Source: Brucella daejeonensis | GTDB lineage: Bacteria > Pseudomonadota > Alphaproteobacteria > Rhizobiales > Rhizobiaceae | Direction of reading: 5' to 3' | Length of the DNA: 64,000 nt | NCBI RefSeq assembly: GCF_014199265.1 | Contig: NZ_JACIJG010000004.1 | Span: 248,001-312,000, forward strand | Shown here: one piece after another, positions 9,475 through 17,897 of the stretch | Position numbering within the stretch: position 1 is the stretch's first letter | Layout of the letters: each line of letters opens with the position of its first letter | Notes under the pieces: generated by a model | Seen by the model: only the letters and a program-made list of their open reading frames with translations | Databases searched by the model: none | What the model was told of the DNA's origin: nothing | Position numbers and translations under genes: made by a program

Positions 9475-10175
9475 TCAATCAGGATGAGCTGATCGCCGCG
9501 CACGGTGAAACCGCCGAGCGTCTGTAGAAAATTCATGCCAAGCAGGCTGCCGGTCATGAGACCTTCCCTCGTTACCATGGCCCGCACATTCTGGCGCTCG
9601 ATATCTCCGACCTTCAAAGTTGCAATGGTGATGGTCGCGGCGCTGGCTGTGCCATTTGCAGTCATCACCGGAACGGAATAGTTGAGCGAAGCCGTATCGA
9701 TACCGGCACGTTCGGCGTCCTGCTGCGAGAGGACGACGGAAGATGCTCCGGTATCGACCAGAAAATGGACCCTTGCGCCATTCACGCGTCCGCTGACCTC
9801 GAAATGACCATTTGCGGATTTCGCAAGCGTAACCGTCAGCGCGCCGTCGGCCCCGCGACCTGAAATCGGACTGCCGGGGATGAGGCCTGCCGTGATTCGG
9901 CTGGCTGCATCCTGCAATTCGTATCGGTACTGATAACCGGCGACGAGACCGAGAACGATCACCGCCCACATCGCCATGTTGCGCGCAAAATCGGTAAGCT
10001 TGATGCCGGAGCCAAGCAGCCCGGCGGCGAGGACGACGCCCCATATGCCGAGATAAGCGGCACGGGCGAACACATCGTTGTCGAGGCCAAGCGTCGAACC
10101 GCTGTCATTGTTCGACATCAACAATAGTGCGACGATGGCAATTGCCGCGATGATAAGCCAGAAGAAGCGCCCCAT
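9471..10175 (-). CDS. TIGR02281-family membrane-anchored aspartic protease
   Basis: A 234-residue protein with three predicted hydrophobic segments (about 5-20, 41-58 and 68-82) followed by a retropepsin-like domain. The active-site motif FLVDTGASSVVLS (138-150) has catalytic Asp141; GMNFLQTL near the end is the typical second signature of single-domain clan AA proteases. The natural substrate is unknown; a role in envelope protein processing is plausible. The ATG shares its A with the stop of the upstream DUF1289 gene (TGATG), indicating coupling in a cobS-DUF1289-protease unit. Confidence 0.85.
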   Translation of the reverse strand: MGRFFWLIIAAIAIVALLLMSNNDSGSTLGLDNDVFARAAYLGIWGVVLAAGLLGSGIKLTDFARNMAMWAVIVLGLVAGYQYRYELQDAASRITAGLIPGSPISGRGADGALTVTLAKSANGHFEVSGRVNGARVHFLVDTGASSVVLSQQDAERAGIDTASLNYSVPVMTANGTASAATITIATLKVGDIERQNVRAMVTREGLMTGSLLGMNFLQTLGGFTVRGDQLILID

Positions 10176-10366
10176 CAGCCATTTCTCTTTTCAACGATGA
10201 TTTCGTGTCTGTCTGCCAGAAGCGCCCAGACCGCCATGCGCTCGTCGGCGCTCATGCTGGACCACTGCGCGATTTCGTCCAGCGTTCGCGCGCAACCGAG
10301 GCAGAAACCGGTTTCGGCATCAATCGTGCAAATCAGGATGCACGGGGATTCGATTGTCGTGTCCAT
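10175..10366 (-). CDS. DUF1289 small cysteine-rich protein
   Basis: A 63-residue protein with four cysteines arranged C9-x3-C13-x8-C22-x2-C25, then the [15 protein letters not shown] segment typical of DUF1289. The cysteines suggest a small zinc or metal site; no function is established. It lies 18 bases after cobS and overlaps the next gene by one base, so it is probably co-transcribed with both. Confidence 0.85.
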   Translation of the reverse strand: MDTTIESPCILICTIDAETGFCLGCARTLDEIAQWSSMSADERMAVWALLADRHEIIVEKRNG

Positions 10367-10384
10367 GGATGCAATGTGGTTGCG

Positions 10385-11167
10385 TCAAAGGGCCATGACA
10401 AGCCCGGCCAGAAGTGCAAGACAGCCGATCTGCTGGGCAGCCCCCAGGCAATCCCCTGTCTGGCCGCCGATCTTCGCCACGCAAAGTCTGGCAAAGCCGA
10501 ACAACAGAACGGTGGCCAGCGCCAGCCCATTGACGAGTGACAGAAAACCCCCGGCAGGCAAGAATGCGACGGTGAGCACGATCAGCCCGATCCCGCAGCC
10601 GAAGACGACAGTCTCCCATTGCGGACGGCCCACGCTATCGGCAAGCCCGCCGGGCCGCGCCGAAGGGAGGGCGTGCCAGAATGCGAGCATTCCGGCGCGG
10701 CTTGCCGCTTCACAGCCGATCAGGGCAAGCGCCGCATAACCTGCTCCGGCATGTTCGATGACCGCCATCAGGAAGGCGGCTTTCAGTCCGACAGCGACGA
10801 TCAGGGTGAGGGCGGCAAACGTCCCTATGCGGGAATCCTTCATGATTTCCAGTCGCCGGTCCGGCGTCGATGCTCCGAAGAAGCCGTCGGCGGTGTCGCC
10901 GAGGCCGTCTTCGTGCAGGGCGCCTGTCATTGCTGCGAGAGCGCCGATGGCCAGCAGTGCCGCCGCAAGCGGCGGCAGCTTCATCGCACAGGCGACCAGA
11001 AGGATGGCTCCAGCGAGAAGTCCCAGCAATGCGCCCGCAAGCGGAAAGGCCCGCGCGTTGTCGGGAAGCGAATCGCCGCTGTTTCCAAACCAACCCTGCG
11101 GAAGGGGCAGGCGGCTCAGAAAGCCGAGGCTTCGGATCGTGTCGCCAATCAGACTATTGTGCAGCAA
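10385..11167 (-). CDS. cobS: Adenosylcobinamide-GDP ribazoletransferase (cobalamin synthase)
   Basis: A 260-residue integral membrane protein that joins adenosylcobinamide-GDP to alpha-ribazole(-phosphate), the last step of the nucleotide loop pathway of B12. The CDP-alcohol transferase-like signature [14 protein letters not shown] (85-98), with [14 protein letters not shown] following, is unmistakable. Several hydrophobic helices follow. It is divergent from cobT across 167 bases, so the two consecutive-step enzymes may share a control region. No cobalamin riboswitch could be recognised there by eye. Confidence 0.93.
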   Translation of the reverse strand: MLHNSLIGDTIRSLGFLSRLPLPQGWFGNSGDSLPDNARAFPLAGALLGLLAGAILLVACAMKLPPLAAALLAIGALAAMTGALHEDGLGDTADGFFGASTPDRRLEIMKDSRIGTFAALTLIVAVGLKAAFLMAVIEHAGAGYAALALIGCEAASRAGMLAFWHALPSARPGGLADSVGRPQWETVVFGCGIGLIVLTVAFLPAGGFLSLVNGLALATVLLFGFARLCVAKIGGQTGDCLGAAQQIGCLALLAGLVMAL

Positions 11168-11334
11168 TTGACCGTTCCACTTTATCTGCCGCTCCAGCCA
11201 TGCTTCGGGTGCGCTTTCGCGATATTTCGCCTCAATATTGCGTCAACTCAAAGAGGTGATTTGAAAATTCATGTGAGTGCTTATAGGACGAGCCCAGCGA
11301 ATTTACACCTTCCATCATTGATTGGACTGAACAT

Positions 11335-12354
11335 ATGAGTGCCAGCGGCCTTCCCTTCGACGATTTCCGTGAACTGATCCGCAATCTTCCGGGCCCCGAC
11401 CTGGGAGCGGAAAGAGCCGTTCGCGAGCGCGAAGCGACGCTGACCAAGCCTGCCGGTTCGCTTGGGCGTATGGAAGAGATCGTCGCATGGCTGGCCGCAT
11501 GGACGGGCAAGCGGACACCGCAGATCAACCGTCCGCTGGTTGCGGTCTTCGCCGGCAATCATGGCGTTACGGCCAGGAACATCACGCCGTTCCCGTCCAG
11601 TGTGACCGCGCAGATGGTCGAGAATTTTGCCGCAGGCGGTGCCGCCATCAACCAGATCTGCATTGCGCACGATCTGGGGCTCAAAGTGTTCGATCTGGCG
11701 CTGGAGCATCCGACGGGCGACATTACCGAAGAAGCCGCGATGGACGAGCGGACCTGTGCGGCAACCATGGCCTTCGGCATGGAGGCGATTGCAGGCGGAA
11801 CCGATCTGCTCTGCATCGGTGAAATGGGGATTGGCAATACCACGATTGCCGCTGCCATCGCGCTAGCGCTCTTCGGCGGTACGGCGGAAGACTGGGCCGG
11901 GCCGGGCACGGGATCGACAGGCGAACTGATGCAGCGCAAGCTTGCCGCCATTCGTCAGGCCGTGGCGTTGCATCAGGCGCATCTACAGGACCCGCTGGAA
12001 GTGCTGCGCCGTCTCGGCGGTCGCGAGATCGCGGCCATGGCCGGGGCAATTCTTGCAGCTCGCATGGAAAAAATTCCGGTTATCGTCGATGGCTTCGTCG
12101 CGAGTGCCGCCGCTGCGGTTCTCTATGCCGCCAATCCGGATTCCGTGGACCATTGCCTGTTCGGCCACGTTTCCGCCGAACCCGGTCATCGCAGGCTTCT
12201 GGAAAAGATGGGCAAGCAGCCGTTGCTCGATCTCGGGATGCGGCTCGGTGAGGGAACCGGAGCCGCGCTTGCCGCCGGTATCGTGAAGGCTGCGGCCCTG
12301 TGCCATTCCGGCATGGCGACCTTCGAACAGGCCGGTGTGTCGGCCTCAAGGTAA
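11335..12354 (+). CDS. cobT: Nicotinate-nucleotide:dimethylbenzimidazole phosphoribosyltransferase
   Basis: A 339-residue enzyme that activates dimethylbenzimidazole to alpha-ribazole 5'-phosphate for CobS. Family hallmarks are LTKPAGSLGRMEE near the N-terminus, AGNHGVTARNITPFPSSVT, GEMGIGNTT, and MRLGEGTGAAL with the catalytic Glu at about residue 306. Transcription runs away from cobS and ends at a strong hairpin terminator (12377-12405), which also faces the convergent Lrp-family gene. Confidence 0.95.
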   Translation: MSASGLPFDDFRELIRNLPGPDLGAERAVREREATLTKPAGSLGRMEEIVAWLAAWTGKRTPQINRPLVAVFAGNHGVTARNITPFPSSVTAQMVENFAAGGAAINQICIAHDLGLKVFDLALEHPTGDITEEAAMDERTCAATMAFGMEAIAGGTDLLCIGEMGIGNTTIAAAIALALFGGTAEDWAGPGTGSTGELMQRKLAAIRQAVALHQAHLQDPLEVLRRLGGREIAAMAGAILAARMEKIPVIVDGFVASAAAAVLYAANPDSVDHCLFGHVSAEPGHRRLLEKMGKQPLLDLGMRLGEGTGAALAAGIVKAAALCHSGMATFEQAGVSASR

Positions 12355-12376
12355 CAAGCGTTTCACGGTCAAGACG

Positions 12377-12405
12377 AAGCCCGCCGAACGGCGGGCTTTT
12401 CTTTT
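12377..12405. terminator. Bidirectional terminator after cobT
   Basis: Perfect 9-base arms AAGCCCGCC/GGCGGGCTT around a GAAC tetraloop, followed by TTCTTTT on the plus strand. It lies between the convergent cobT and Lrp-family genes. Confidence 0.85.
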
Positions 12406-12425
12406 AGATCAATGTCTTGAAGGCA

Positions 12426-12905
12426 TCAGTTATTTTCTTTGTCGAGCACCATGTAGTCGAGCGGCAATTCGGTCGTGTACTTGATCTGCTCCATGGCGAA
12501 CGAGGACGACACGTCGCGAATCTCGATCTTGCTGATGAGACGCTTGTAGAAGGCATCGTAAGCGGCAATATCGGGTACGGCCACGCGGAGCAGATAATCG
12601 ACGTCACCGCTCATCCGGTAGAATTCGATAACTTCCGGAAATTCCTGAACCACTTCGGAAAAGCGCTTCAGCCATTCGTGGCTGTGCGAACTGGTGCGCA
12701 CGGACACGAACACCGTGACACGCGCATTGACGCGAACCGGATCGAGGATGGCAACGCGGCGCTTGATGACGCCGTCTTCCTCGAGCTTCTGGATACGACG
12801 CCAGCATGGCGTCGTGGAAAGACCAACTTTCTTGGCAACGTCTGCCACTGCAAGTGTCGCGTCTTCCTGCAATAAGCGCAGTATCTTTCTGTCGAGCCTG
12901 TCCAT
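12426..12905 (-). CDS. Lrp/AsnC-family transcriptional regulator
   Basis: A 159-residue regulator with an N-terminal winged helix-turn-helix (about 1-50, LDRKILRLLQEDATLAVADV with VGLSTTPCWRRIQKLEEDGVI) and a C-terminal RAM domain (SGDVDYLLRVAVPDIAAYDAF, about 98-118) that binds amino acid effectors and oligomerises. These proteins act as feast-famine regulators. The target is not evident: the divergent side carries no obvious amino acid gene, and the next minus-strand gene lies 128 bases upstream. Confidence 0.93.
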   Translation of the reverse strand: MDRLDRKILRLLQEDATLAVADVAKKVGLSTTPCWRRIQKLEEDGVIKRRVAILDPVRVNARVTVFVSVRTSSHSHEWLKRFSEVVQEFPEVIEFYRMSGDVDYLLRVAVPDIAAYDAFYKRLISKIEIRDVSSSFAMEQIKYTTELPLDYMVLDKENN

Positions 12906-13033
12906 GCGTTTCCGTTCCCGGTTTTAGAAATCGTTTCCCGAACTTTGCGAATGGGTGAAACGTCATACCTTATGGTTCGCAATCTCATTAAGTTACAGGA
13001 ATAATATTCTGATGAAAACGCGCAGAGTAAAAT

Positions 13034-13675
13034 TTATATGTCGTTCGTGAGAAGGTGGCGGACTTTTGCCTGCAAAACAGGCACGACCTCCGCGTCGAAC
13101 CAGGGATTCCGCTTCAGCCAGCCGCTGTTACGCCAGGAGGGATGCGGAAGCGGCAGGACAATTCGACCGGCCTGATTGGGCGTTGTCATGAAATGTTCCC
13201 AGTTTCTGACGGTCTCGGTCAGGTTGCGCCCGCGGTAATCGGGCAGATGATAGGCCAGCGCATACTGTCCGACCACCAGAACGAATTCGAGCTGCGGCAT
13301 CGCCGCGAAAATGCGGTCATGCCAGATATGGCGGCATTCGCGGCGTGGCGGGAGGTCTCCGCCGTGCTTGTCGTAACCGGGAAAGCAGAACCCCATGGGC
13401 ACGATGGCAAAGCGTGATGGGTCGTAAAATTCCTCGCGGGTGACGCCCAGCCACTGCCGCAGGCGGTCCCCTGAAGGATCGTTGAAGGGCAGGGACGTGT
13501 TATGTACGCGAATGCCCGGCGCCTGGCCGCAGATGGCAATTCTGGCTGTACTGGAGACGATGCAGACCGGATTCGGTTCGTGGGGCAAGGGCGGAAGAAA
13601 CTGCGGTGCGTCGCGACAGATGCGGCAATGCCTGATCGAGCGCCGCAGTTCGTCCAGTTGTCCTATGACGTCCAT
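13034..13675 (-). CDS. Uracil-DNA glycosylase superfamily protein
   Basis: A 213-residue protein. I chose the ATG at 13675 because the longer reading (to 13870) overlaps the neighbouring nuclease extensively and its first 65 residues look non-conserved. UDG-fold signatures are AICGQAPGIRVHNTSLPF (47-64, water-activating loop), DPSGDRLRQWLG (66-77) and LPLPHPSWRN (DNA-binding loop near residue 175). Cys17 and Cys20 form a CRIC pair, but there is no clear four-Cys iron-sulfur site. Likely a base-excision repair enzyme; activity and family number are not certain. It overlaps no confirmed gene at this start. Confidence 0.8.
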   Translation of the reverse strand: MDVIGQLDELRRSIRHCRICRDAPQFLPPLPHEPNPVCIVSSTARIAICGQAPGIRVHNTSLPFNDPSGDRLRQWLGVTREEFYDPSRFAIVPMGFCFPGYDKHGGDLPPRRECRHIWHDRIFAAMPQLEFVLVVGQYALAYHLPDYRGRNLTETVRNWEHFMTTPNQAGRIVLPLPHPSWRNSGWLKRNPWFDAEVVPVLQAKVRHLLTNDI

Positions 13676-13701
13676 TCTGTGAGTCCGTTCAGTGTGTCCA
13701 T

Positions 13702-14367
13702 TCAGTTCCGGGGCACGATCGTCCCGAGGAGGGCTTGAATATGCTCCCTTATATAGATGATCGCGCTGCCGATTACATCGTTCTGCTGCGTGTGATGGAG
13801 CATCCGGTCGTCTTCCTGATTGCGATGTTCCTTGCGCCAGAGCGAGGGTTGCTCGAACCGGCCATCCCATATGCCCCGCCGATTGCGGCGGGCATTGCTT
13901 TCCTCATGCTGATAGTCGCCGTAGGAAACTGCCCAGCCCTGTTCGACCATCCAGCGATTAAGCTCCGTCTCGCCGAGATAGCAGCGCGACAGTTCGCGCA
14001 TGTACTGATCCCGCCCCTCCTTGTCGCACCGAATCGCGGATTTGCCGATCTTCGCTCGCAGGATGTTCCGGGCTTCCCGTCCGCAATCGTAGTTTCGCCC
14101 GGCCCGTTCGCACTGCTGTTCCATCTCCGGCGCATCCATACCCTTCAGACGGATATGGGTTTTGTCCATGATCACCGTATCGCCATCGATTACATAGACG
14201 GTTCCGTTCATCGCTTCCCCGGGCGGGGTCTGTTTCTGAAGCCAGACAACAAGCATTCCGAGGACTGAAAAGAGAAATATAGTCAACAGGATGCTTCTAA
14301 AACTTCCGGCGTAGCTTTTGCGTGTCCGGCGGTGATGGCGTCCATAGGGGCGGCGGTATCTGCTCAT
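13702..14367 (-). CDS. Thermonuclease (SNase-like) family protein, membrane-anchored
   Basis: A 221-residue protein from the ATG at 14367 (a start 10 codons upstream at 14397 is possible). A basic N-terminus is followed by one hydrophobic helix (about 24-43), then an SNase domain: VYVIDGDTVIM, HIRLKGMDAPEMEQQC with Arg and Glu at the catalytic positions, and DQYMRELSRCY for the second Arg. It probably cleaves nucleic acid outside the inner membrane. Cysteines in the domain may form disulfides. The C-terminal region ends close to the downstream UDG-like gene, so the two may be co-transcribed. Confidence 0.85.
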   Translation of the reverse strand: MSRYRRPYGRHHRRTRKSYAGSFRSILLTIFLFSVLGMLVVWLQKQTPPGEAMNGTVYVIDGDTVIMDKTHIRLKGMDAPEMEQQCERAGRNYDCGREARNILRAKIGKSAIRCDKEGRDQYMRELSRCYLGETELNRWMVEQGWAVSYGDYQHEESNARRNRRGIWDGRFEQPSLWRKEHRNQEDDRMLHHTQQNDVIGSAIIYIREHIQALLGTIVPRN

Positions 14368-14829
14368 CGATGCCTGTCCGAATCCCGCTAAAATCAATGT
14401 GTTTCAAATTCCCGGTAGATTGGGAGGCTATGTCCTCCACGTCAACAAGTTGGGATAGGTGGCCGCAACAACCCCCAACTTGTTGTCAATCGGCAACAGT
14501 CTTCATCATTGCTTTAGGCTACAAAAGGGCAACGGCCCATTTGCCCATTTCCCGCCACAAACAGGCGTCACCGGTCATGGCAGGCAGAAGCCGTCAAGAA
14601 TATCAGGAGCCGGAAAGCTCCCCAAAGGATAGGCAGGAATGGAAAAGGGCGTATCGTTATACGACAAAACGTTTGAGGGCAGGAACGCTCCTGTTCGTAC
14701 GGCTCTTATTCTTTCCTATGATGGTAAGGCTTTTTTCGGCCAAGATCGGGTCGCAGTCTTGACGAAAACGGCGCGCATTCTGCGCTCCATGAATGTTTCC
14801 TCCAATGAATGTGAAAGACCGGCGTTGTG
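14368..14829. other. Gene-poor region upstream of exoR with a 12-bp inverted repeat
   Basis: About 460 bases with no recognised gene. It holds a perfect 12-base inverted repeat, CAACAAGTTGGG (14443-14454) and CCCAACTTGTTG (14474-14485), with a 19-base loop and no U-tract. A 63-codon open frame (14639-14830) ends in a TGATG overlap with the exoR start and could be a leader peptide, but it has no homologue I recognise and its codon use is not clearly coding. The exoR promoter must lie here. Confidence 0.5.
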
Positions 14830-15618
14830 ATGCGTATCCGCAGTTTTTCATATACCGCTATATTGGCTCTGGGCCTGGCCATTGCCTGCAACAGCGCCTT
14901 TGCCTTCGATCTGAATGACGACTCCGAAAAGTCGAGAAGCCCGTTCGAACTCTTCAAGTTCGGCTTTTCCGCTTACAAGAACGGCCACAAGGACGAAGCG
15001 ATCAAGGCGTTGCGCTATGCTGCGGATCGCGGACATCAGGGCGCGAAGTGGAAACTGGCGCGCATGTACGCCGATGGCGACGGCGTGGTGGAAAACGATT
15101 ACGAAGCCTACAAGATATTCGAACGAATCGTCCGCGACGGCGCGGAGCCGGGTTCGCAGAACGATTCCTATGTGGCTGACGCGCTGGTGGCGCTTGCCGG
15201 CTATATGAAGCGCGGTATTCCCGGTTCGCCGGTTCATGCCAATCCGGGCATGGCGCGCAATCTCTATGTGCAGGCCGCTTCGAATTTCGGCGACCCCGAT
15301 GCTCAGTTCGAGCTTGGCAAGATGCTGCTGGACGGGGATGGTGGCGAACGCAACGCCATTCAGGCGGCGCGCTGGTTCCAGCTTTCCGCGAAGAAGGGTA
15401 ATGCCGGTGCTCAGGCCATGCTCGGCAACATGCTATTTCAGGCAGGCAAGACCGTGCGTGGCCTTGCAATGATGACCGCCGCCTTTGAACGCTGCCCGGC
15501 GGAGGATTGCCCCTGGATACGCGATATACAGGAACAGGCATTCTCGATTGCCGGTGAAGCGGATCGCCGCAACGCGATAGCGCTTTCCAGCGATTATGCC
15601 GTCAAGGGCGATTTCTGA
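14830..15618 (+). CDS. exoR: ExoR-type periplasmic Sel1-repeat regulator
   Basis: A 262-residue protein with a signal peptide (cleavage likely after SAFA, residue 25) and several Sel1/TPR-like repeats, e.g. AADRGHQGAKWKLARMYADG and SNFGDPDAQFELGKMLLDG. The segment SPFELFKFGFSAYKNGHKDEA just after the signal peptide and the AFSIAGEADRRNAIALS tail match rhizobial ExoR. There ExoR binds the periplasmic part of the ExoS sensor kinase and holds the ExoS/ChvI system off; the Brucella counterpart is BvrS/BvrR. ATG at 14830 is preferred over the GTG three bases upstream. It converges with xthA. Confidence 0.88.
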   Translation: MRIRSFSYTAILALGLAIACNSAFAFDLNDDSEKSRSPFELFKFGFSAYKNGHKDEAIKALRYAADRGHQGAKWKLARMYADGDGVVENDYEAYKIFERIVRDGAEPGSQNDSYVADALVALAGYMKRGIPGSPVHANPGMARNLYVQAASNFGDPDAQFELGKMLLDGDGGERNAIQAARWFQLSAKKGNAGAQAMLGNMLFQAGKTVRGLAMMTAAFERCPAEDCPWIRDIQEQAFSIAGEADRRNAIALSSDYAVKGDF

Positions 15619-15670
15619 TTATCGCCCGGCGTTGAGGGAACTCAGAGCGGTTCCGGTTGAAACCAATATT

Positions 15671-16453
15671 CTAGAGAGAAAGCCTTATCGTGACCGGCAC
15701 ATGGTCCGACGGTTTTTCCCACGCGCGCACATGCTTTTCCACGTCGCTTGCTACGAGATGATTGGCAGCTTCCGGCGACAGCATCAGATGGTCGATGCGG
15801 ATCCCGTTGTTCTTCTGCCAGGCGCCAGCCTGATAATCCCAGAACGAATAGATGTCGTCTTCGTCGCTTGAAGCGCGAATAGCGTCGGTGAAACCAAGAT
15901 TTTCCAGTCTGCGAAGCGCCTGACGCGATTGTGGCTGAAAAAGCGCATCATTGAGCCACGCACCCGGATTCCTGGCATCCACGGGTTCGGGAATGACATT
16001 ATAGTCACCCGCGAGGACCAGAGGTTCCTCCAGTGCGAGACGCTCCTTCGCCCATTGTTCGAGCCGCTGCATCCAGGACAGCTTGTACGGGAATTTCTCG
16101 GTATCGATCGGATTGCCGTTCGGAAGATAGAGCGATGCGACCCGAATGACGCCCTTGCCGGTCGAATAGACGCCTTCGATAAAACGGGCCTGCTCGTCGC
16201 CATCATCGCCCGGAAGGCCGCGATTGACTTCATCGGGTGACTTTTTCGACAGAAGAGCGACGCCGTTAAAGCCTTTCTGGCCATGTGTTTCCACGTGGTA
16301 GCCCAAAGCTTCGATCTCGAGGCGGGGGAACTGCTCGTCAACCGACTTTATTTCCTGCAGGCAGGCAATGTCGGGTGATGATTCCTTCAGCCAGTGCTGA
16401 AGGTTGTCGATGCGCGCCTTGACGCCATTGATATTCCACGTAGCGATCTTCAT
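15671..16453 (-). CDS. xthA: Exodeoxyribonuclease III
   Basis: A 260-residue apurinic/apyrimidinic endonuclease and 3'-5' exonuclease. The start at 16453 gives the canonical MKIATWNINGVKAR opening (Asn8). Further motifs are CLQEIKS (Glu34), LAGDYNVIPEP, and a C-terminal SDHVPV with the catalytic Asp-His pair. It acts in base-excision repair, with two other nucleic-acid enzymes (UDG-like and SNase-like) nearby but not contiguous. It is divergent from the TerB-like gene. Confidence 0.95.
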   Translation of the reverse strand: MKIATWNINGVKARIDNLQHWLKESSPDIACLQEIKSVDEQFPRLEIEALGYHVETHGQKGFNGVALLSKKSPDEVNRGLPGDDGDEQARFIEGVYSTGKGVIRVASLYLPNGNPIDTEKFPYKLSWMQRLEQWAKERLALEEPLVLAGDYNVIPEPVDARNPGAWLNDALFQPQSRQALRRLENLGFTDAIRASSDEDDIYSFWDYQAGAWQKNNGIRIDHLMLSPEAANHLVASDVEKHVRAWEKPSDHVPVTIRLSL

Positions 16454-16531
16454 GACGCAATGATTAGGCGCTTGACCGGGCAAGGGCAAGCATGGTCGAT
16501 CTCGCACCACAGCTTTTCTGCCGCAATGACG

Positions 16532-16558
16532 GCATCCGACGATATTTGCGTCGGATGC
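16532..16558. promoter_or_regulatory. Perfect 10-bp hairpin between xthA and the TerB-like gene
   Basis: Arms GCATCCGACG (16532-16541) and CGTCGGATGC (16549-16558) with a 7-base loop, in the 169-base divergent intergenic region. Position fits an operator or a leader attenuator of the plus-strand gene; no strong U-tract follows. Confidence 0.4.
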
Positions 16559-16622
16559 GTTTGTATTGACGGTTTTTCATGCCTATCTCCTCAGGGACAT
16601 TAGCCAAACAGGAGATCATCGA

Positions 16623-17327
16623 ATGTTCGACGCCAGGAAACTTCTCGAACAGTTTCTGGGAGCGCAAGTGCCGGGAATGTCTGGCAGCGTCCGCGACAAG
16701 GCAGGGCAGGCCGCCGATCTGGCGAAAAAGAATCCACTGGCGACCGGAGCCATTGCAGCCGCCATACTCGGCACCAAGACCGGGCGCAAACTGGCGGGCA
16801 ATGTGGCCACGGTTGGCGGTATCGCGGCAATTGCCGGACTGGGATATCTGGCCTACAAAAACTATAAATCCGGTCAGGCGCCGCAGGCACCGGAACAGCC
16901 TGAAACGAAGGAGCCCGAGCTTCTTCCGCCGCCAGCCGATTCTTCCTTCCATCCGCAGTCTTCCACGGTGAGCAACAGCTTTGCCCTGACGCTGGTTCAG
17001 GCCATGATCGCCGCTGCGAAAGCCGATGGGCATATAGACGATGCCGAGCGTGCCCGTATCATGGAGAAGGTGAAGATTTCCGGCCTCGATGACGAAGCGG
17101 AATCCTTTCTGGACAAGGAACTTGCCAATCCGGTCGATCTGGATGCGCTGGTCGCTATGGCGCAGACCGAGGAGCAGAAAGTCGAGCTTTATACGGCTTC
17201 CCGACTTGCAATTGATCCCGATAACAGGGCAGAGCGCGGATACCTCGACATGCTCGCCGGTCGTCTTGGCCTGCCGGACGCGCTGGTGGATCACATCGAA
17301 GCAACCATCGCTTCCGTGACGGTTTGA
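16623..17327 (+). CDS. TerB-like (DUF533) tellurite-resistance-family protein
   Basis: A 234-residue protein from the ATG at 16623, preceded by AGGAG at a good distance; the longer frame has no such site. The N-terminal part has a glycine- and alanine-rich amphipathic region (NPLATGAIAAAILGTKTGRK) and a hydrophobic stretch (about 60-78), followed by a Pro/Gln linker, then a TerB-like helical domain (about 118-234: AMIAAAKADGHIDDAERARIM). These acidic helices may bind metal. Function is not established for DUF533 proteins. Transcription ends at a clear terminator. Confidence 0.83.
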   Translation: MFDARKLLEQFLGAQVPGMSGSVRDKAGQAADLAKKNPLATGAIAAAILGTKTGRKLAGNVATVGGIAAIAGLGYLAYKNYKSGQAPQAPEQPETKEPELLPPPADSSFHPQSSTVSNSFALTLVQAMIAAAKADGHIDDAERARIMEKVKISGLDDEAESFLDKELANPVDLDALVAMAQTEEQKVELYTASRLAIDPDNRAERGYLDMLAGRLGLPDALVDHIEATIASVTV

Positions 17328-17333
17328 CGAACA

Positions 17334-17369
17334 AAAACCGGCTGCTTCCCGCAGCCGGTTTTCATTTTT
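17334..17369 (+). terminator. Terminator after the TerB-like gene
   Basis: Perfect 12-base arms AAAACCGGCTGC/GCAGCCGGTTTT with a 5-base loop followed by CATTTTTG. It also faces the convergent erpA. Confidence 0.88.
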
Positions 17370-17403
17370 GCCCGTCTGTTTGTCTTGCCTGCTTGCCTTC
17401 TCG

Positions 17404-17730
17404 TCAGATGGCGAAACTCGTCCCGCAGCCGCAAGACGACGTTGCGTTCGGGTTTCGGATCTGGAACGACTGGCCCATCAGGTCGTCCACGAAATCGATT
17501 TCCGAACCGTCCATATAGGGAACCGATATGGAATCGATCAGGACCCTGGCGCCCAGCTTCTCGATGACGATGTCATCGTCAGCCTGCTCGTCAACCAGAT
17601 CGTATTTATAGGAGAAGCCGGAACAACCGCCGCCTTCGACCGAAACGCGAAGCGCTGTCTTTCCCGGCTCCGATCCGAGGATTTTGGCGATCCGCTTTGC
17701 TGCGGAATCCGAAACGCTAATGCCTGTCAT
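17404..17730 (-). CDS. erpA: Iron-sulfur cluster insertion protein (A-type carrier)
   Basis: A 108-residue A-type Fe-S carrier of the HesB/IscA family. The three conserved cysteines are Cys36 (GGGCSGFSY), Cys100 and Cys102 (SSCGCGTSF), which hold a [2Fe-2S] or [4Fe-4S] cluster for transfer to target apoproteins. The spacing fits ErpA. It is divergent from dgt across 167 bases; no isc or suf genes are next to it. Confidence 0.92.
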   Translation of the reverse strand: MTGISVSDSAAKRIAKILGSEPGKTALRVSVEGGGCSGFSYKYDLVDEQADDDIVIEKLGARVLIDSISVPYMDGSEIDFVDDLMGQSFQIRNPNATSSCGCGTSFAI

Positions 17731-17866
17731 CTGCCTTGTTCCGTCTGCAGGTACGAAGATCGGCCCGGTGATTTTCCGGGTTTTCCGATGGTCGCATACT
17801 TGCCTTCATGATTAACTGATAGCTATGAACGCAGTCTGCGGAAGTCAATGTCCACTCTCATATAGT

Positions 17867-17881
17867 GTAATCATATTACAG
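17867..17881. promoter_or_regulatory. 15-bp palindrome upstream of dgt
   Basis: TGTAATCATATTACA is a perfect inverted repeat (6-base arms, 3-base centre) 17 bases upstream of the dgt start in the erpA/dgt divergent region. It has the form of an operator, or it could overlap the dgt promoter. No regulator can be named. Confidence 0.4.
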
Positions 17882-17897
17882 TGAAGGAAGCATCGCA

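Noticed and set aside
13676-13870. N-terminal extension of the UDG-like protein
   Set aside because: The extra 65 residues overlap the nuclease gene on the same strand in another frame and carry no conserved motif.
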